NCBI GenBank assembly: GCA_945874225.1
Contig: CAMCFT010000046.1
Coordinates: forward strand, 1-12,752
Origin: Flavobacterium psychrophilum
GTDB taxonomy: Bacteria > Bacteroidota > Bacteroidia > Flavobacteriales > Flavobacteriaceae
Length of the DNA: 12,752 nt
Reading direction: 5' to 3'
In this document: in pieces, positions 6,150-12,752 of the stretch
Layout: each line of letters opens with the position of its first letter
How positions within the stretch are numbered: position 1 is the stretch's first letter
The notes under the pieces: generated by a model
The model's input: the letters and a program-made list of their open reading frames with translations, nothing else
Database searches by the model: none
What the model was told of the DNA's origin: nothing
Translations under genes and position numbers: made by a program

Positions 6150-6836
6150 ATGAAAAAAGCAATAGTAATTCTTGCCCTATTATTTGTGGCTATGTCCTAC
6201 TCACAGGAGCAAAAACAAGTTCCAATGATTAGTGTGTCTGGTGAAGGAAAAGTTAAAATAGCTCCAGATCAGGCTTCGATTTCGATTTCGATTGAAACAA
6301 AAGGCACCAAGGCAGACGATGTTAAAAAAGAAAATGATAAGAAAATGGATGCCATTTTAAAATTTATCAAAAAATCTAATATTGCAAAAGAAGATTTCCA
6401 GACACAGCGTGTTTCTTTAAATCCAAATTATGATTACGAAAAAAAGAAACATAATTATATAGCTACGCAGTCTGTCCAGATTTTATTGAAAGATTTGACC
6501 AAGTATGACGAATTGATGGAAGGCTTGGTTGACGAAGGAATTAATCGAATTGACAATGTTGAGTTCAAGTCTTCAAAAATGAAAGAATTACAGTCCGATG
6601 CTAGAAAGTTGGCTATAAAAGACGCTAAAGCCAAAGCCGAAGATTTTGTATCGGTATTGGGGCAAAAAGTGGGCAAAGCAATATTGATATCCGATAACTC
6701 ACAAAGCTACAATCCACGTCCTGTGATGTATGCTATGAAATCTATGGCGATGGACGAATCAGCTCCAAGAGAAACTTTGGCAGTTGGAGAAATAGAAATT
6801 ACTGCAAATGTTAGCGTGAGTTTTATTTTGGAATAA
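6150..6836 (+). CDS. periplasmic SIMPL-domain (DUF541) protein
   Basis: The 228-residue product begins with a signal peptide (Lys2-Lys3, a hydrophobic core, ending SYSQ at about residue 19). The body is a SIMPL/DUF541 domain as in E. coli YggE: ISVSGEGKVKIAPDQASISI near the N-terminus, repeated V.KENDKKMDAILKFIKK-type helix/strand units, and a C-terminal ITANVSVSF strand. Proteins of this family are exported and have been linked to oxidative stress, but no enzymatic role is settled. ATG 6150 is chosen over an in-frame TTG at 6099 because the signal peptide begins exactly there and the 17 extra residues are hydrophilic. It is probably the second gene of a two-gene transcript with the rhomboid and is followed by a strong terminator. 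Confidence 0.9.
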   Translation: MKKAIVILALLFVAMSYSQEQKQVPMISVSGEGKVKIAPDQASISISIETKGTKADDVKKENDKKMDAILKFIKKSNIAKEDFQTQRVSLNPNYDYEKKKHNYIATQSVQILLKDLTKYDELMEGLVDEGINRIDNVEFKSSKMKELQSDARKLAIKDAKAKAEDFVSVLGQKVGKAILISDNSQSYNPRPVMYAMKSMAMDESAPRETLAVGEIEITANVSVSFILE

Positions 6837-6861
6837 CATAAAATTGGAATGCTGGTAAACT

Positions 6862-6896
6862 ATAAAAAAGTCCTGAAATTTTCAGGACTTTTTTAT
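6862..6896. terminator. intrinsic terminator after the rhomboid-SIMPL pair
   Basis: The whole segment is a perfect inverted repeat centred on 6879: ATAAAAAAGTCCTGAAA pairs with TTTCAGGACTTTTTTAT, with an A-run before and a T-run after. A realistic hairpin has a GTCCTGA/TCAGGAC core. It begins 25 nt after the stop of the SIMPL gene. Confidence 0.88.
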
Positions 6897-7329
6897 GTCT
6901 TTTATTTTTGTGAACCCTAAAGACTTATTCTCAAACTTGTACTTCTGTTTTTTGAAAATTTAGTTAAAAAAATGCCTGAAATTCTTATTAGTATTTGAGC
7001 TGAATTAGTCCGATTTTGATGATGATATACACCAAGACATCAACTTTTAATCAACAAAATTCTTGAGGTCTTATAAAATTGTAGACGATATTTGTGTTAA
7101 TTATTAATCTAAACACCCTCTATTTTACAAGACTTTATTTATAATCGGCTACTGTTAGACAATATTCATAATCGAATTATTTAAATAGTCAACCAAATCA
7201 AAAAATGATATCAAATTTAATATTAAAGGTTTTATTTTGGCAAACTCATTTTCTATTTTTTTTACTTTCACTAAGAATCATATTTGTAAAGATCTTGTAA
7301 TAAGGAGATTTGGTACTTATATCATTTTT
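6897..7329. other. AT-rich stretch without a recognisable gene
   Basis: No frame with coding character was seen on either strand. One isolated promoter-like pair, TTG (7063-7065) with GATATTTG (7087-7094, one mismatch to TAnnTTTG, spacer 21), has no reading frame after it. It could start a small RNA, or it could be chance in AT-rich DNA. Confidence 0.5.
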
Positions 7330-7359
7330 TTTGAAAATAAGCTTTTTTTATTATATTTG
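7330..7359 (+). promoter_or_regulatory. Bacteroidetes housekeeping promoter of the protease operon
   Basis: TTTG (7330-7333) and TATATTTG (7352-7359) are separated by 18 nt, a full match to the Bacteroidetes TTTG / TAnnTTTG consensus with spacing in the usual range. It predicts a transcript start near 7364-7367 and a leader of about 130 nt before the ATG of the C1 peptidase gene at 7497. Confidence 0.75.
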
Positions 7360-7414
7360 ATTTAAATACGAGTTTATTTAATGTCTTCATTCTAATGAAT
7401 TTAATTATCTGAAC

Positions 7415-7437
7415 TATTATTTATGGTATAAATAATA
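7415..7437. promoter_or_regulatory. 10-bp palindrome in the protease operon leader
   Basis: TATTATTTAT (7415-7424) and ATAAATAATA (7428-7437) are perfect complements separated by GGT. It lies about 50 nt downstream of the predicted transcript start and 60 nt before the ATG. It could be an operator or a weak AU hairpin. Its pure A/T content in AT-rich DNA lowers its significance. Confidence 0.35.
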
Positions 7438-7496
7438 AGGTTCAACGATTCATAAAATTAAATTCCTCTCACCAATAACTTAATAAAATACCAACT

Positions 7497-8876
7497 ATGA
7501 AAAAAATTATGCTTATTTCATTTCTATTTTTTGTACTACTATGTTCGGCACAAAAAAAATACGCTAAGGGTATGGATTTTGATGACGAAACCTATTCGGC
7601 TATTCCACAAAAATCCAAACTTACTCGCGGTTTAGAAATTGTACCGGCTGCTGTCAGTTTAAAAGCGTTTGCTCCAATTCCAGAAAATCAGGGGGATCAC
7701 GGTACCTGCACTTCCTGGGCAGCTGCTTACTGCGGTAGGACTATCCTTCAGGCCATAAAGAATAATTGGAAAGACGTAAACATCATAACTAAAAATGCCT
7801 ATTCAGCCCCTTTTTTGTTCAGAATGTTAAAACCAGATGACAGTATTTGTAGTGGGGGATCTTCTGTAGCTGAAGCTTTTTTGGTTATGAAAGATTATGG
7901 ATCTTTAAAAAGCGCCAATACACCAGGATTGTGTCTTCCTAAGATTACTAGTGCACAACTTGAAAATGCTTTGTCGGAAAAAATTAAAGATTATATGCGA
8001 ATTTTTAATACCGAAGATGCTTCCCAAATTAAAGTGCAGTCCGTACGAAAATCAATTTCAGAAATGAAACCAGTAGTTATTGGTATGATTTGTCCGGAAT
8101 CCTTTATGTTTAGTGGTGTGGTTTGGGAACCTAAAGAAGAGCCTCTCAAAACTTACGGTGGACACGCGATGTGTGTGGTTGGGTATGACGACAATAAATA
8201 TGGTGGGGCTTTTGAAATACAAAATAGTTGGGGGACTTCATGGGGCAATAAAGGGTATGTCTGGATCAAGTATGCAGATTTCGCCAGATTTACAAAATAT
8301 GCCTTCCAGTTTATTGACCTACCGGAGCCAAAACCTCTAGTAGCAGATCTTTCAGGTCAAATAAAGTTGATGTTATCTGACGGAAATATGATGCCTGTAA
8401 CCCTAAATGCAGATTCAAATGGTTCCACTTATAAAACTTCGAAATCCTATACTTATGGCAGTCGTTTCAGAATTTATATTTCAAATAATGAACCTGCTTA
8501 TGTGTATGCCATCAGTACGGATTTAAGTAATGAAATCGTAAAAATATTCCCGTACACAGAAGGAATTAGCGCAGCCCTTACCGATAAAAAAAATGAAGTG
8601 CCCATTCCGGACGAAGACCATTTTATACAATTTGACAACAAACCCGGAACCGATATTTTATGTGTGCTTTACAGCAGGGACGCACTCAATCTAAATGATT
8701 TGACAGGAAAAATTGCACAAGAAAAAGGCAGTTTCAGTGAGCGGGTTTTTAAGGTTTTAGGAAATAAATTGGTTGATTCTAAAAACATTACTTATGCTAA
8801 AGAAGCCATAGCGTTCAAAGGATTCAGTAAAGGCAAAACCATCATACCACTTATTGTGAAAATGGAGCATCAATAA
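7497..8876 (+). CDS. exported papain-like (C1A) cysteine peptidase with C-terminal DUF4384
   Basis: The 459-residue protein has a signal peptide (residues 1-19, ending CSAQ), a short pro-like segment (20-about 50) and a papain-fold peptidase domain. Oxyanion Gln65 and nucleophile Cys71 lie in NQGDHGTCTSWAAAY. The catalytic His223 is in YGGHAMCVVGYDD and Asn243 in IQNSWGTSWGNKGYVWIKY. Residues about 300-445 match the DUF4384 pattern (SYTYGSRFRIYISNNEPAYVYAI, then a FPYTEG-like block and IPDEDH), a domain that to my knowledge is also found fused to caspase-like peptidases. LLC15 is not a proper lipobox, since Leu occupies -1. The gene heads an operon: a strong promoter lies upstream and a caspase-family gene starts 25 nt downstream. 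The pro-like segment ends with TRGLEIV (43-49), a hexamer shared with both downstream caspase proteins. It probably acts in the periplasm or outside the cell. Confidence 0.9.
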   Translation: MKKIMLISFLFFVLLCSAQKKYAKGMDFDDETYSAIPQKSKLTRGLEIVPAAVSLKAFAPIPENQGDHGTCTSWAAAYCGRTILQAIKNNWKDVNIITKNAYSAPFLFRMLKPDDSICSGGSSVAEAFLVMKDYGSLKSANTPGLCLPKITSAQLENALSEKIKDYMRIFNTEDASQIKVQSVRKSISEMKPVVIGMICPESFMFSGVVWEPKEEPLKTYGGHAMCVVGYDDNKYGGAFEIQNSWGTSWGNKGYVWIKYADFARFTKYAFQFIDLPEPKPLVADLSGQIKLMLSDGNMMPVTLNADSNGSTYKTSKSYTYGSRFRIYISNNEPAYVYAISTDLSNEIVKIFPYTEGISAALTDKKNEVPIPDEDHFIQFDNKPGTDILCVLYSRDALNLNDLTGKIAQEKGSFSERVFKVLGNKLVDSKNITYAKEAIAFKGFSKGKTIIPLIVKMEHQ

Positions 8877-8901
8877 TTTATCTACATATTATACTTAATA
8901 T

Positions 8902-11121
8902 ATGATTATAATTTACAGATTGTTTATCGTTTTTTTCTCTTTGCTTTCCCTTTCCGCAATTGCCCAGACCAAACAGGAAAAGGAAACAAACAAGAGTATG
9001 GAAAAAATGATGGGGTGGCAGGAAGCAATCGAAACTCCAAATAGCTACAAAGAGGCGTCCTTGTTGATAGATAGCGCTCTCGAAAAGCTCAAGAATGGTG
9101 ATGTAAATAAGGCAGAAGAATTGGTACGGCAGTCAATAGCTCTTTATCCTACGATGCGGGTTTTTGATTACGTAAAACAAATTTGCCGTTTATCAGACAT
9201 CAATAAGGCACGAGTAATTATGGATGAACTGTATGCAAAAGTGGCTTCGTTGTCGAGTAATAATATTCTAATTCTCGACGGCATGGCTACTATGATTGAA
9301 AATGGGGTTAAAGTCAAAAAAGTCAGGCCTGTGGAAAAGGATAGGGCACTTTTTATGTACGGGATTAAAATCTCAAATATAAACAAAGAATTTGGGGATA
9401 TAAACCACGTTGCCCAAAGTATAAAAATACTGTTGAATATCCATTTCAAGCCAAATAATGCTACTATAATGGACAGCGAATTATTTCAACAAGATAATTT
9501 AAAAGTTGGTCTAGCTATAATCGAAAAAGATTTCAACAGAGCCATCAAAATAATCGAGGAAAGCAAGGTGACAAAGATAAATACTACTGACTCTAAAAAA
9601 TTAAGGATTGCAAGTGTTTACATTGAAAGTGGGGAATACGAAAAGGCATTGGATCAAATGAAGAATCTGACACCTTTGTATGTTAATATTGCTCCCATAT
9701 ATAGTTTTAAGATAAATGCTTTGCTTGGCAATAATGATAAAGCATTATTGGATTATAAAAAATATACATCGTCAGAATATGTTTTAATTACCAACGATTT
9801 TTATTATTATTTAGCCATTATAGACCTTAATAGAAAAGATTTTGACAAAGCCTTAGTAAATCTTGATAATGCGTTGCATAAAAAAATGGGAGGTATTTAT
9901 GAAGGGCTTGATATCGAAGGGCAGGTTATTGAAAAACACAAAGTATATAAAGCGATGGGTGATGCTTACACGGGTCTAAAGCAATTTGATAAAGCAAAAG
10001 ATTATTACAATTTGTCCCTGTTATTTTATCCCGATTATGAACCCACAAAAAGCGCTTTGGTACAACTGGAGTCTTTAGTAGTAACCACAACTGCTACTGA
10101 CAAGACACCTCCGGTAATTACCATTACTGAACCGGGCGTGAAACGCGGTCTTGAAATAGTCACTGCCGGGAATGACATATTGGTGAGGGGAACCGCACAA
10201 GATCCATCAGGTCTTAAAACTGTAACCATCAACGGACAGCTTGTGTTTTCACAACCAGGCGGAAACTTCTGGGGGAATATTGTACTAAAAGAAGGGATTA
10301 ATAAAATAATAGTCAAAGCCACAGACGGAGCTGGAAATAGTGTGGAAAACTCTTTTCAAATAGAAAGGAAAACTAATAGCGTAGCCTCTGATATTGTTCC
10401 CGCCACAACTAAAGAAGGCAAAAACTACTGCTTATTGATTGGTGCTCAAAATTATGAGGACCTGACTATTCCCTCATTGGAAAACCCCATCCAGGATGCA
10501 GTCAGATTGAAACTAATTCTCAAGAAGGACTATGATTTTGAGGATAGCACTATTTTTACCTTGTTCAATCCCGGTGCGAATGATGTCAAAAGGCAATTGC
10601 TGGAACTCATTAATGTCATCCAACCCGAAGACAATCTGTTAATTTTTTATGCAGGCCACGGCATTTGGGTCGAAAAAGAGAAGAAAGGCTATTGGCTTCT
10701 GGTTGATGCTAAAAGAAACGACTCAAATACTTGGCTTCAAAACAAAGATGTTTTAAACCTTATTGCCAAACTTCCATCTCGCCACACCTTACTGATTACG
10801 GATGCTTGCTTCTCGGGAGGTGTTTTTAAAACCCGCTCCATAGGCAAAGATGCGCCTGCCGCCTTAAAGACCATAAACGAAAAAATAAGCCGTGTGGCAA
10901 TAACATCGGGTAATGATACTGAAGTCCCCGACGAAAGTGTATTTATGAAATACCTGGTCAAGGCATTGACTGATAACAAGGAAAAATACCTGACAGCACA
11001 GAAAATGTTTATCACCCAAATCATGGAAGCCGTAATGACTGAGACTAAAACAGAACCCAGATACGGGACGCTGGAATTAGCGGGGCATATTGGGGGCGAC
11101 TTTATCTTTACAAAAAAATAA
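8902..11121 (+). CDS. exported TPR / Ig-like / caspase-fold (peptidase C14) protein
   Basis: The 739-residue protein has a signal peptide (1-22, ending AIAQ) and a helical TPR-like region (about 55-390), with clear units such as YYYLAIIDLNRKDFDKALVN and YKAMGDAYTGLKQFDKAKDY. An Ig-like module follows (about 400-488: DKTPPVITITEP to VKATDGAGNS), then a caspase/metacaspase domain (about 505-735). The catalytic dyad is visible: His586 in FYAGHG and Cys636 in TDACFSGG. Asp634, two residues before the Cys, fits the basic (Arg/Lys) P1 preference typical of bacterial and metacaspase-type C14 enzymes. The C-terminus ends GHIGGDFIF. It lies 25 nt after the C1 peptidase gene and 3 nt before a paralogue, so all three should share one transcript. 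The signal peptide separates it from cytoplasmic TPR-CHAT caspases of phage defence. Substrates are unknown. Confidence 0.9.
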   Translation: MIIIYRLFIVFFSLLSLSAIAQTKQEKETNKSMEKMMGWQEAIETPNSYKEASLLIDSALEKLKNGDVNKAEELVRQSIALYPTMRVFDYVKQICRLSDINKARVIMDELYAKVASLSSNNILILDGMATMIENGVKVKKVRPVEKDRALFMYGIKISNINKEFGDINHVAQSIKILLNIHFKPNNATIMDSELFQQDNLKVGLAIIEKDFNRAIKIIEESKVTKINTTDSKKLRIASVYIESGEYEKALDQMKNLTPLYVNIAPIYSFKINALLGNNDKALLDYKKYTSSEYVLITNDFYYYLAIIDLNRKDFDKALVNLDNALHKKMGGIYEGLDIEGQVIEKHKVYKAMGDAYTGLKQFDKAKDYYNLSLLFYPDYEPTKSALVQLESLVVTTTATDKTPPVITITEPGVKRGLEIVTAGNDILVRGTAQDPSGLKTVTINGQLVFSQPGGNFWGNIVLKEGINKIIVKATDGAGNSVENSFQIERKTNSVASDIVPATTKEGKNYCLLIGAQNYEDLTIPSLENPIQDAVRLKLILKKDYDFEDSTIFTLFNPGANDVKRQLLELINVIQPEDNLLIFYAGHGIWVEKEKKGYWLLVDAKRNDSNTWLQNKDVLNLIAKLPSRHTLLITDACFSGGVFKTRSIGKDAPAALKTINEKISRVAITSGNDTEVPDESVFMKYLVKALTDNKEKYLTAQKMFITQIMEAVMTETKTEPRYGTLELAGHIGGDFIFTKK
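10402..10461 (+). repeat. near-identical 60-bp segment shared by the two caspase genes (copy 1)
   Basis: 10402-10461 matches 12613-12672 at 59 of 60 positions, counted by eye, including nearly all third codon positions. It encodes residues 501-520, the entry into the caspase domain. The two copies are 2211 bp apart in direct orientation. Confidence 0.85.
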
Positions 11122-11124
11122 ATT

Positions 11125-12752
11125 ATGTATTTAACTAAACAGTTTACTCTGGTATTCTTGGTTTTCTTGCCCCTCTTTTCATTGGCACAATTAACTGGAA
11201 AATCCCAACGCAATAAGCCATCTGAGGCTACAGTAATTCCAAAACAATATTATGAGGGCGAATTATTGGCTATTGAAGCGAATGCTCAATTAAATAAGGG
11301 AGAGGTTAAAAAGGCGTACTCTTTAATCCGACAGTCGATAGAAACATATCCTACAAAAGCAGTTTATGAATATGCAAAATCGTTATACCGAATTTCCGAT
11401 GCAAAAACGGCCAATGAAATTATGACATTGGTTTTTAACCAATTGGATCAATTGCCCTTCGACTCGATTTTTGTACAAGATCAAACCCCTTTAGAATATA
11501 TTGATGGAAAACCCATATATTCGATAACAGAAAAAGACTTGTCAAGAGCAAAAATGATTTTTGGAAATCAGGCATTTCTTGTCAATCAAGAGTTTGGTGA
11601 CCATCCTAAAATGATTCAAATTTTAGAGTCCTTGGTTACTTTGAAAATTAATAATGACGGAAATACATTCAAGGGGGATATTGAATATATGCAATTGAAT
11701 AATTTTAGATGGCATCTTTCAATGGAAAAAAAAGAATATAGCAAAGCCATTGATCAAATCAATACAATTCCAAAGTCAGTTTCGATGAATAACAATATCA
11801 GAAACATTTATTTAGCGGAAGTGTATTTTCAAGCAGATGACTTTGAAAATACTTTAAAATGTTTAGATAAATTGAACGGGGCGTATTCCAATACAAAAGA
11901 CTGGTATAAATTCAAGATTTTTGCTGAAACAGGCAGGAATGAAGAGGCTTTGTCAAATCTGGCAAATTATGACATTTTTCTAAAAAAAACATTTCCAAAT
12001 GGTTATGTGAACAATGAAACTTTTTATTATCTGGCTGTTATTGATTTAAACAAAAAAAATTATCAGAATGCCTTAAAAAATCTGGATAGTGCATTAAATC
12101 ATAAAAATATAGTAGGTAATTCGGATTTAACGGTTTTGTTAGACAGATGGAAAATATACAAATTGATGGGTGATGCATACACTGGTTTGGAACAATATGA
12201 AAAAGCAAAGGATGCTTATACCATATCTCTTTTATCCTATCCCGAATACAAACCCACCCAAAAAGCAATACTAAACCTGGAATCTTTAATTGCAACTACA
12301 CTAACTACAGATAAGACCGCACCGGAAATAAAAATCACAGAACCTGCTGTGAATAGAGGTCTAGAAATTGTGGCTTCTGGAAACGATATATTGATTAAAG
12401 GAGTCGCTATAGATCCATCGGGACTAAAATCAGTTAGCATTAATGGGATATCGGTTTATGCACAACCTGCAGGAGACTTTTGGGGAAATATTCCTTTGAA
12501 AGCAGGACTAAACAGAATTACAGTTATTGCCATCGACGGTGCAGGTAATAAAGCAGAAACAACTTTTGAATTGGTGCAAAAGACCAATAGCGTTGCCTCT
12601 AAAATTGTTCCTGCCACAACTAAAGAAGGCAAAAACTACTGCTTGTTGATTGGTGCTCAAAATTATGAGGACATCAACATTCCGTCTTTGGAAAATCCTA
12701 TTCAGGATGCTGTCAGATTGAAACTTATTCTCAAGAAGGACTACGATTTTGA
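11125..12752 (+). CDS. second TPR / Ig-like / caspase-fold protein, cut by the window edge
   Basis: An open frame begins at ATG 11125, 3 nt after the TAA of the previous gene, and stays open for 542 codons to the window edge. It starts with a signal peptide (residues 1-22, ending SLAQ). A TPR-like region follows (about 45-385, e.g. FYYLAVIDLNKKNYQNALKN and YKLMGDAYTGLEQYEKAKDA), then an Ig-like module (about 396-485, DKTAPEIKITEP to IAIDGAGNK) and the first 40 residues of a caspase domain (NYCLLIGAQNYEDINIPSL, then DAVRLKLILKKDYDF). The catalytic His and Cys lie beyond the window, so activity cannot be judged. It is a tandem duplicate of the gene at 8902: domain order is the same, TPR regions have diverged, and the caspase start is almost identical in DNA. 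The tiny gap suggests translational coupling. Confidence 0.92.
   Translation, partial: MYLTKQFTLVFLVFLPLFSLAQLTGKSQRNKPSEATVIPKQYYEGELLAIEANAQLNKGEVKKAYSLIRQSIETYPTKAVYEYAKSLYRISDAKTANEIMTLVFNQLDQLPFDSIFVQDQTPLEYIDGKPIYSITEKDLSRAKMIFGNQAFLVNQEFGDHPKMIQILESLVTLKINNDGNTFKGDIEYMQLNNFRWHLSMEKKEYSKAIDQINTIPKSVSMNNNIRNIYLAEVYFQADDFENTLKCLDKLNGAYSNTKDWYKFKIFAETGRNEEALSNLANYDIFLKKTFPNGYVNNETFYYLAVIDLNKKNYQNALKNLDSALNHKNIVGNSDLTVLLDRWKIYKLMGDAYTGLEQYEKAKDAYTISLLSYPEYKPTQKAILNLESLIATTLTTDKTAPEIKITEPAVNRGLEIVASGNDILIKGVAIDPSGLKSVSINGISVYAQPAGDFWGNIPLKAGLNRITVIAIDGAGNKAETTFELVQKTNSVASKIVPATTKEGKNYCLLIGAQNYEDINIPSLENPIQDAVRLKLILKKDYDF
12613..12672 (+). repeat. near-identical 60-bp segment shared by the two caspase genes (copy 2)
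   Basis: This is the second copy of the segment at 10402-10461. The only difference is A to G at the third position of a Leu codon. Flanking sequence is similar but carries many silent changes. Confidence 0.85.

Noticed and set aside
7497..7560. Lipoprotein signal on the C1 peptidase (VLLC)
   Set aside because: A lipobox needs a small residue just before the Cys; Leu is there. A standard Sec signal ending CSAQ fits better.
8902..11121. TPR-CHAT-type caspase of CRISPR or phage defence
   Set aside because: The protein has a signal peptide and a C14 caspase domain with an Ig-like module, and there is no type III-E effector or other defence gene nearby.

Overview
The window looks like chromosomal DNA from a member of the Bacteroidota, most likely a Flavobacterium-type flavobacterium. 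The DNA is AT-rich. Several upstream regions carry the Bacteroidetes -7 promoter element TAnnTTTG, one of them with a well-spaced TTTG. Shine-Dalgarno sequences are not evident. Several secreted proteins have signal peptides ending in 'AQ', and one gene encodes a DUF3078-type outer-membrane barrel. No tRNA, rRNA, CRISPR array, transposase or phage integrase gene was seen.

Layout. Positions 1-631 hold no recognised gene: there is a possible piece of a dispersed intergenic repeat, a strong hairpin terminator (165-203) and an AT-rich leader with a repeated GGTAACAATT motif. Next is a secreted Cys-rich protein (632-1408) assembled from fragments that resemble Hcp / phage-tail-tube signatures, closed by its own terminator (1417-1449). 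Then come a DUF3078-like outer-membrane barrel (1497-2675), a fold-type I PLP enzyme of the class V aminotransferase / cysteine desulfurase superfamily (2768-4252) and, convergent to it, an LpxL/HtrB-type acyltransferase (4462-5331, minus strand). The gap between these convergent genes is almost filled by 24 gap-free 7-bp repeat units (4287-4454). An 11-bp perfect inverted repeat that contains both stop codons brackets this array. Divergent from the acyltransferase are a rhomboid protease (5457-6098) and a periplasmic SIMPL/DUF541 protein (6150-6836), probably cotranscribed and closed by a perfect hairpin terminator (6862-6896).

The right-hand part, after a 660-bp AT-rich gap, is the most interesting. 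A textbook Bacteroidetes promoter (TTTG-N18-TATATTTG, 7330-7359) and a leader with a 10-bp palindrome precede a tightly packed operon of exported proteases: a papain-like C1 peptidase with a C-terminal DUF4384 (7497-8876), then two tandem paralogues (8902-11121, and 11125 to the window edge) with the architecture signal peptide, TPR-like helical repeats, Ig-like domain, caspase-fold peptidase C14. The second paralogue is cut by the window edge inside its caspase domain. All three proteins contain the hexapeptide RGLEIV. In the papain-like enzyme it sits at the expected pro/mature junction, so a proteolytic activation cascade is a testable idea but not shown. At the start of the caspase domain the two caspase genes are identical at 59 of 60 nucleotides, although their TPR regions have diverged, which suggests gene conversion.
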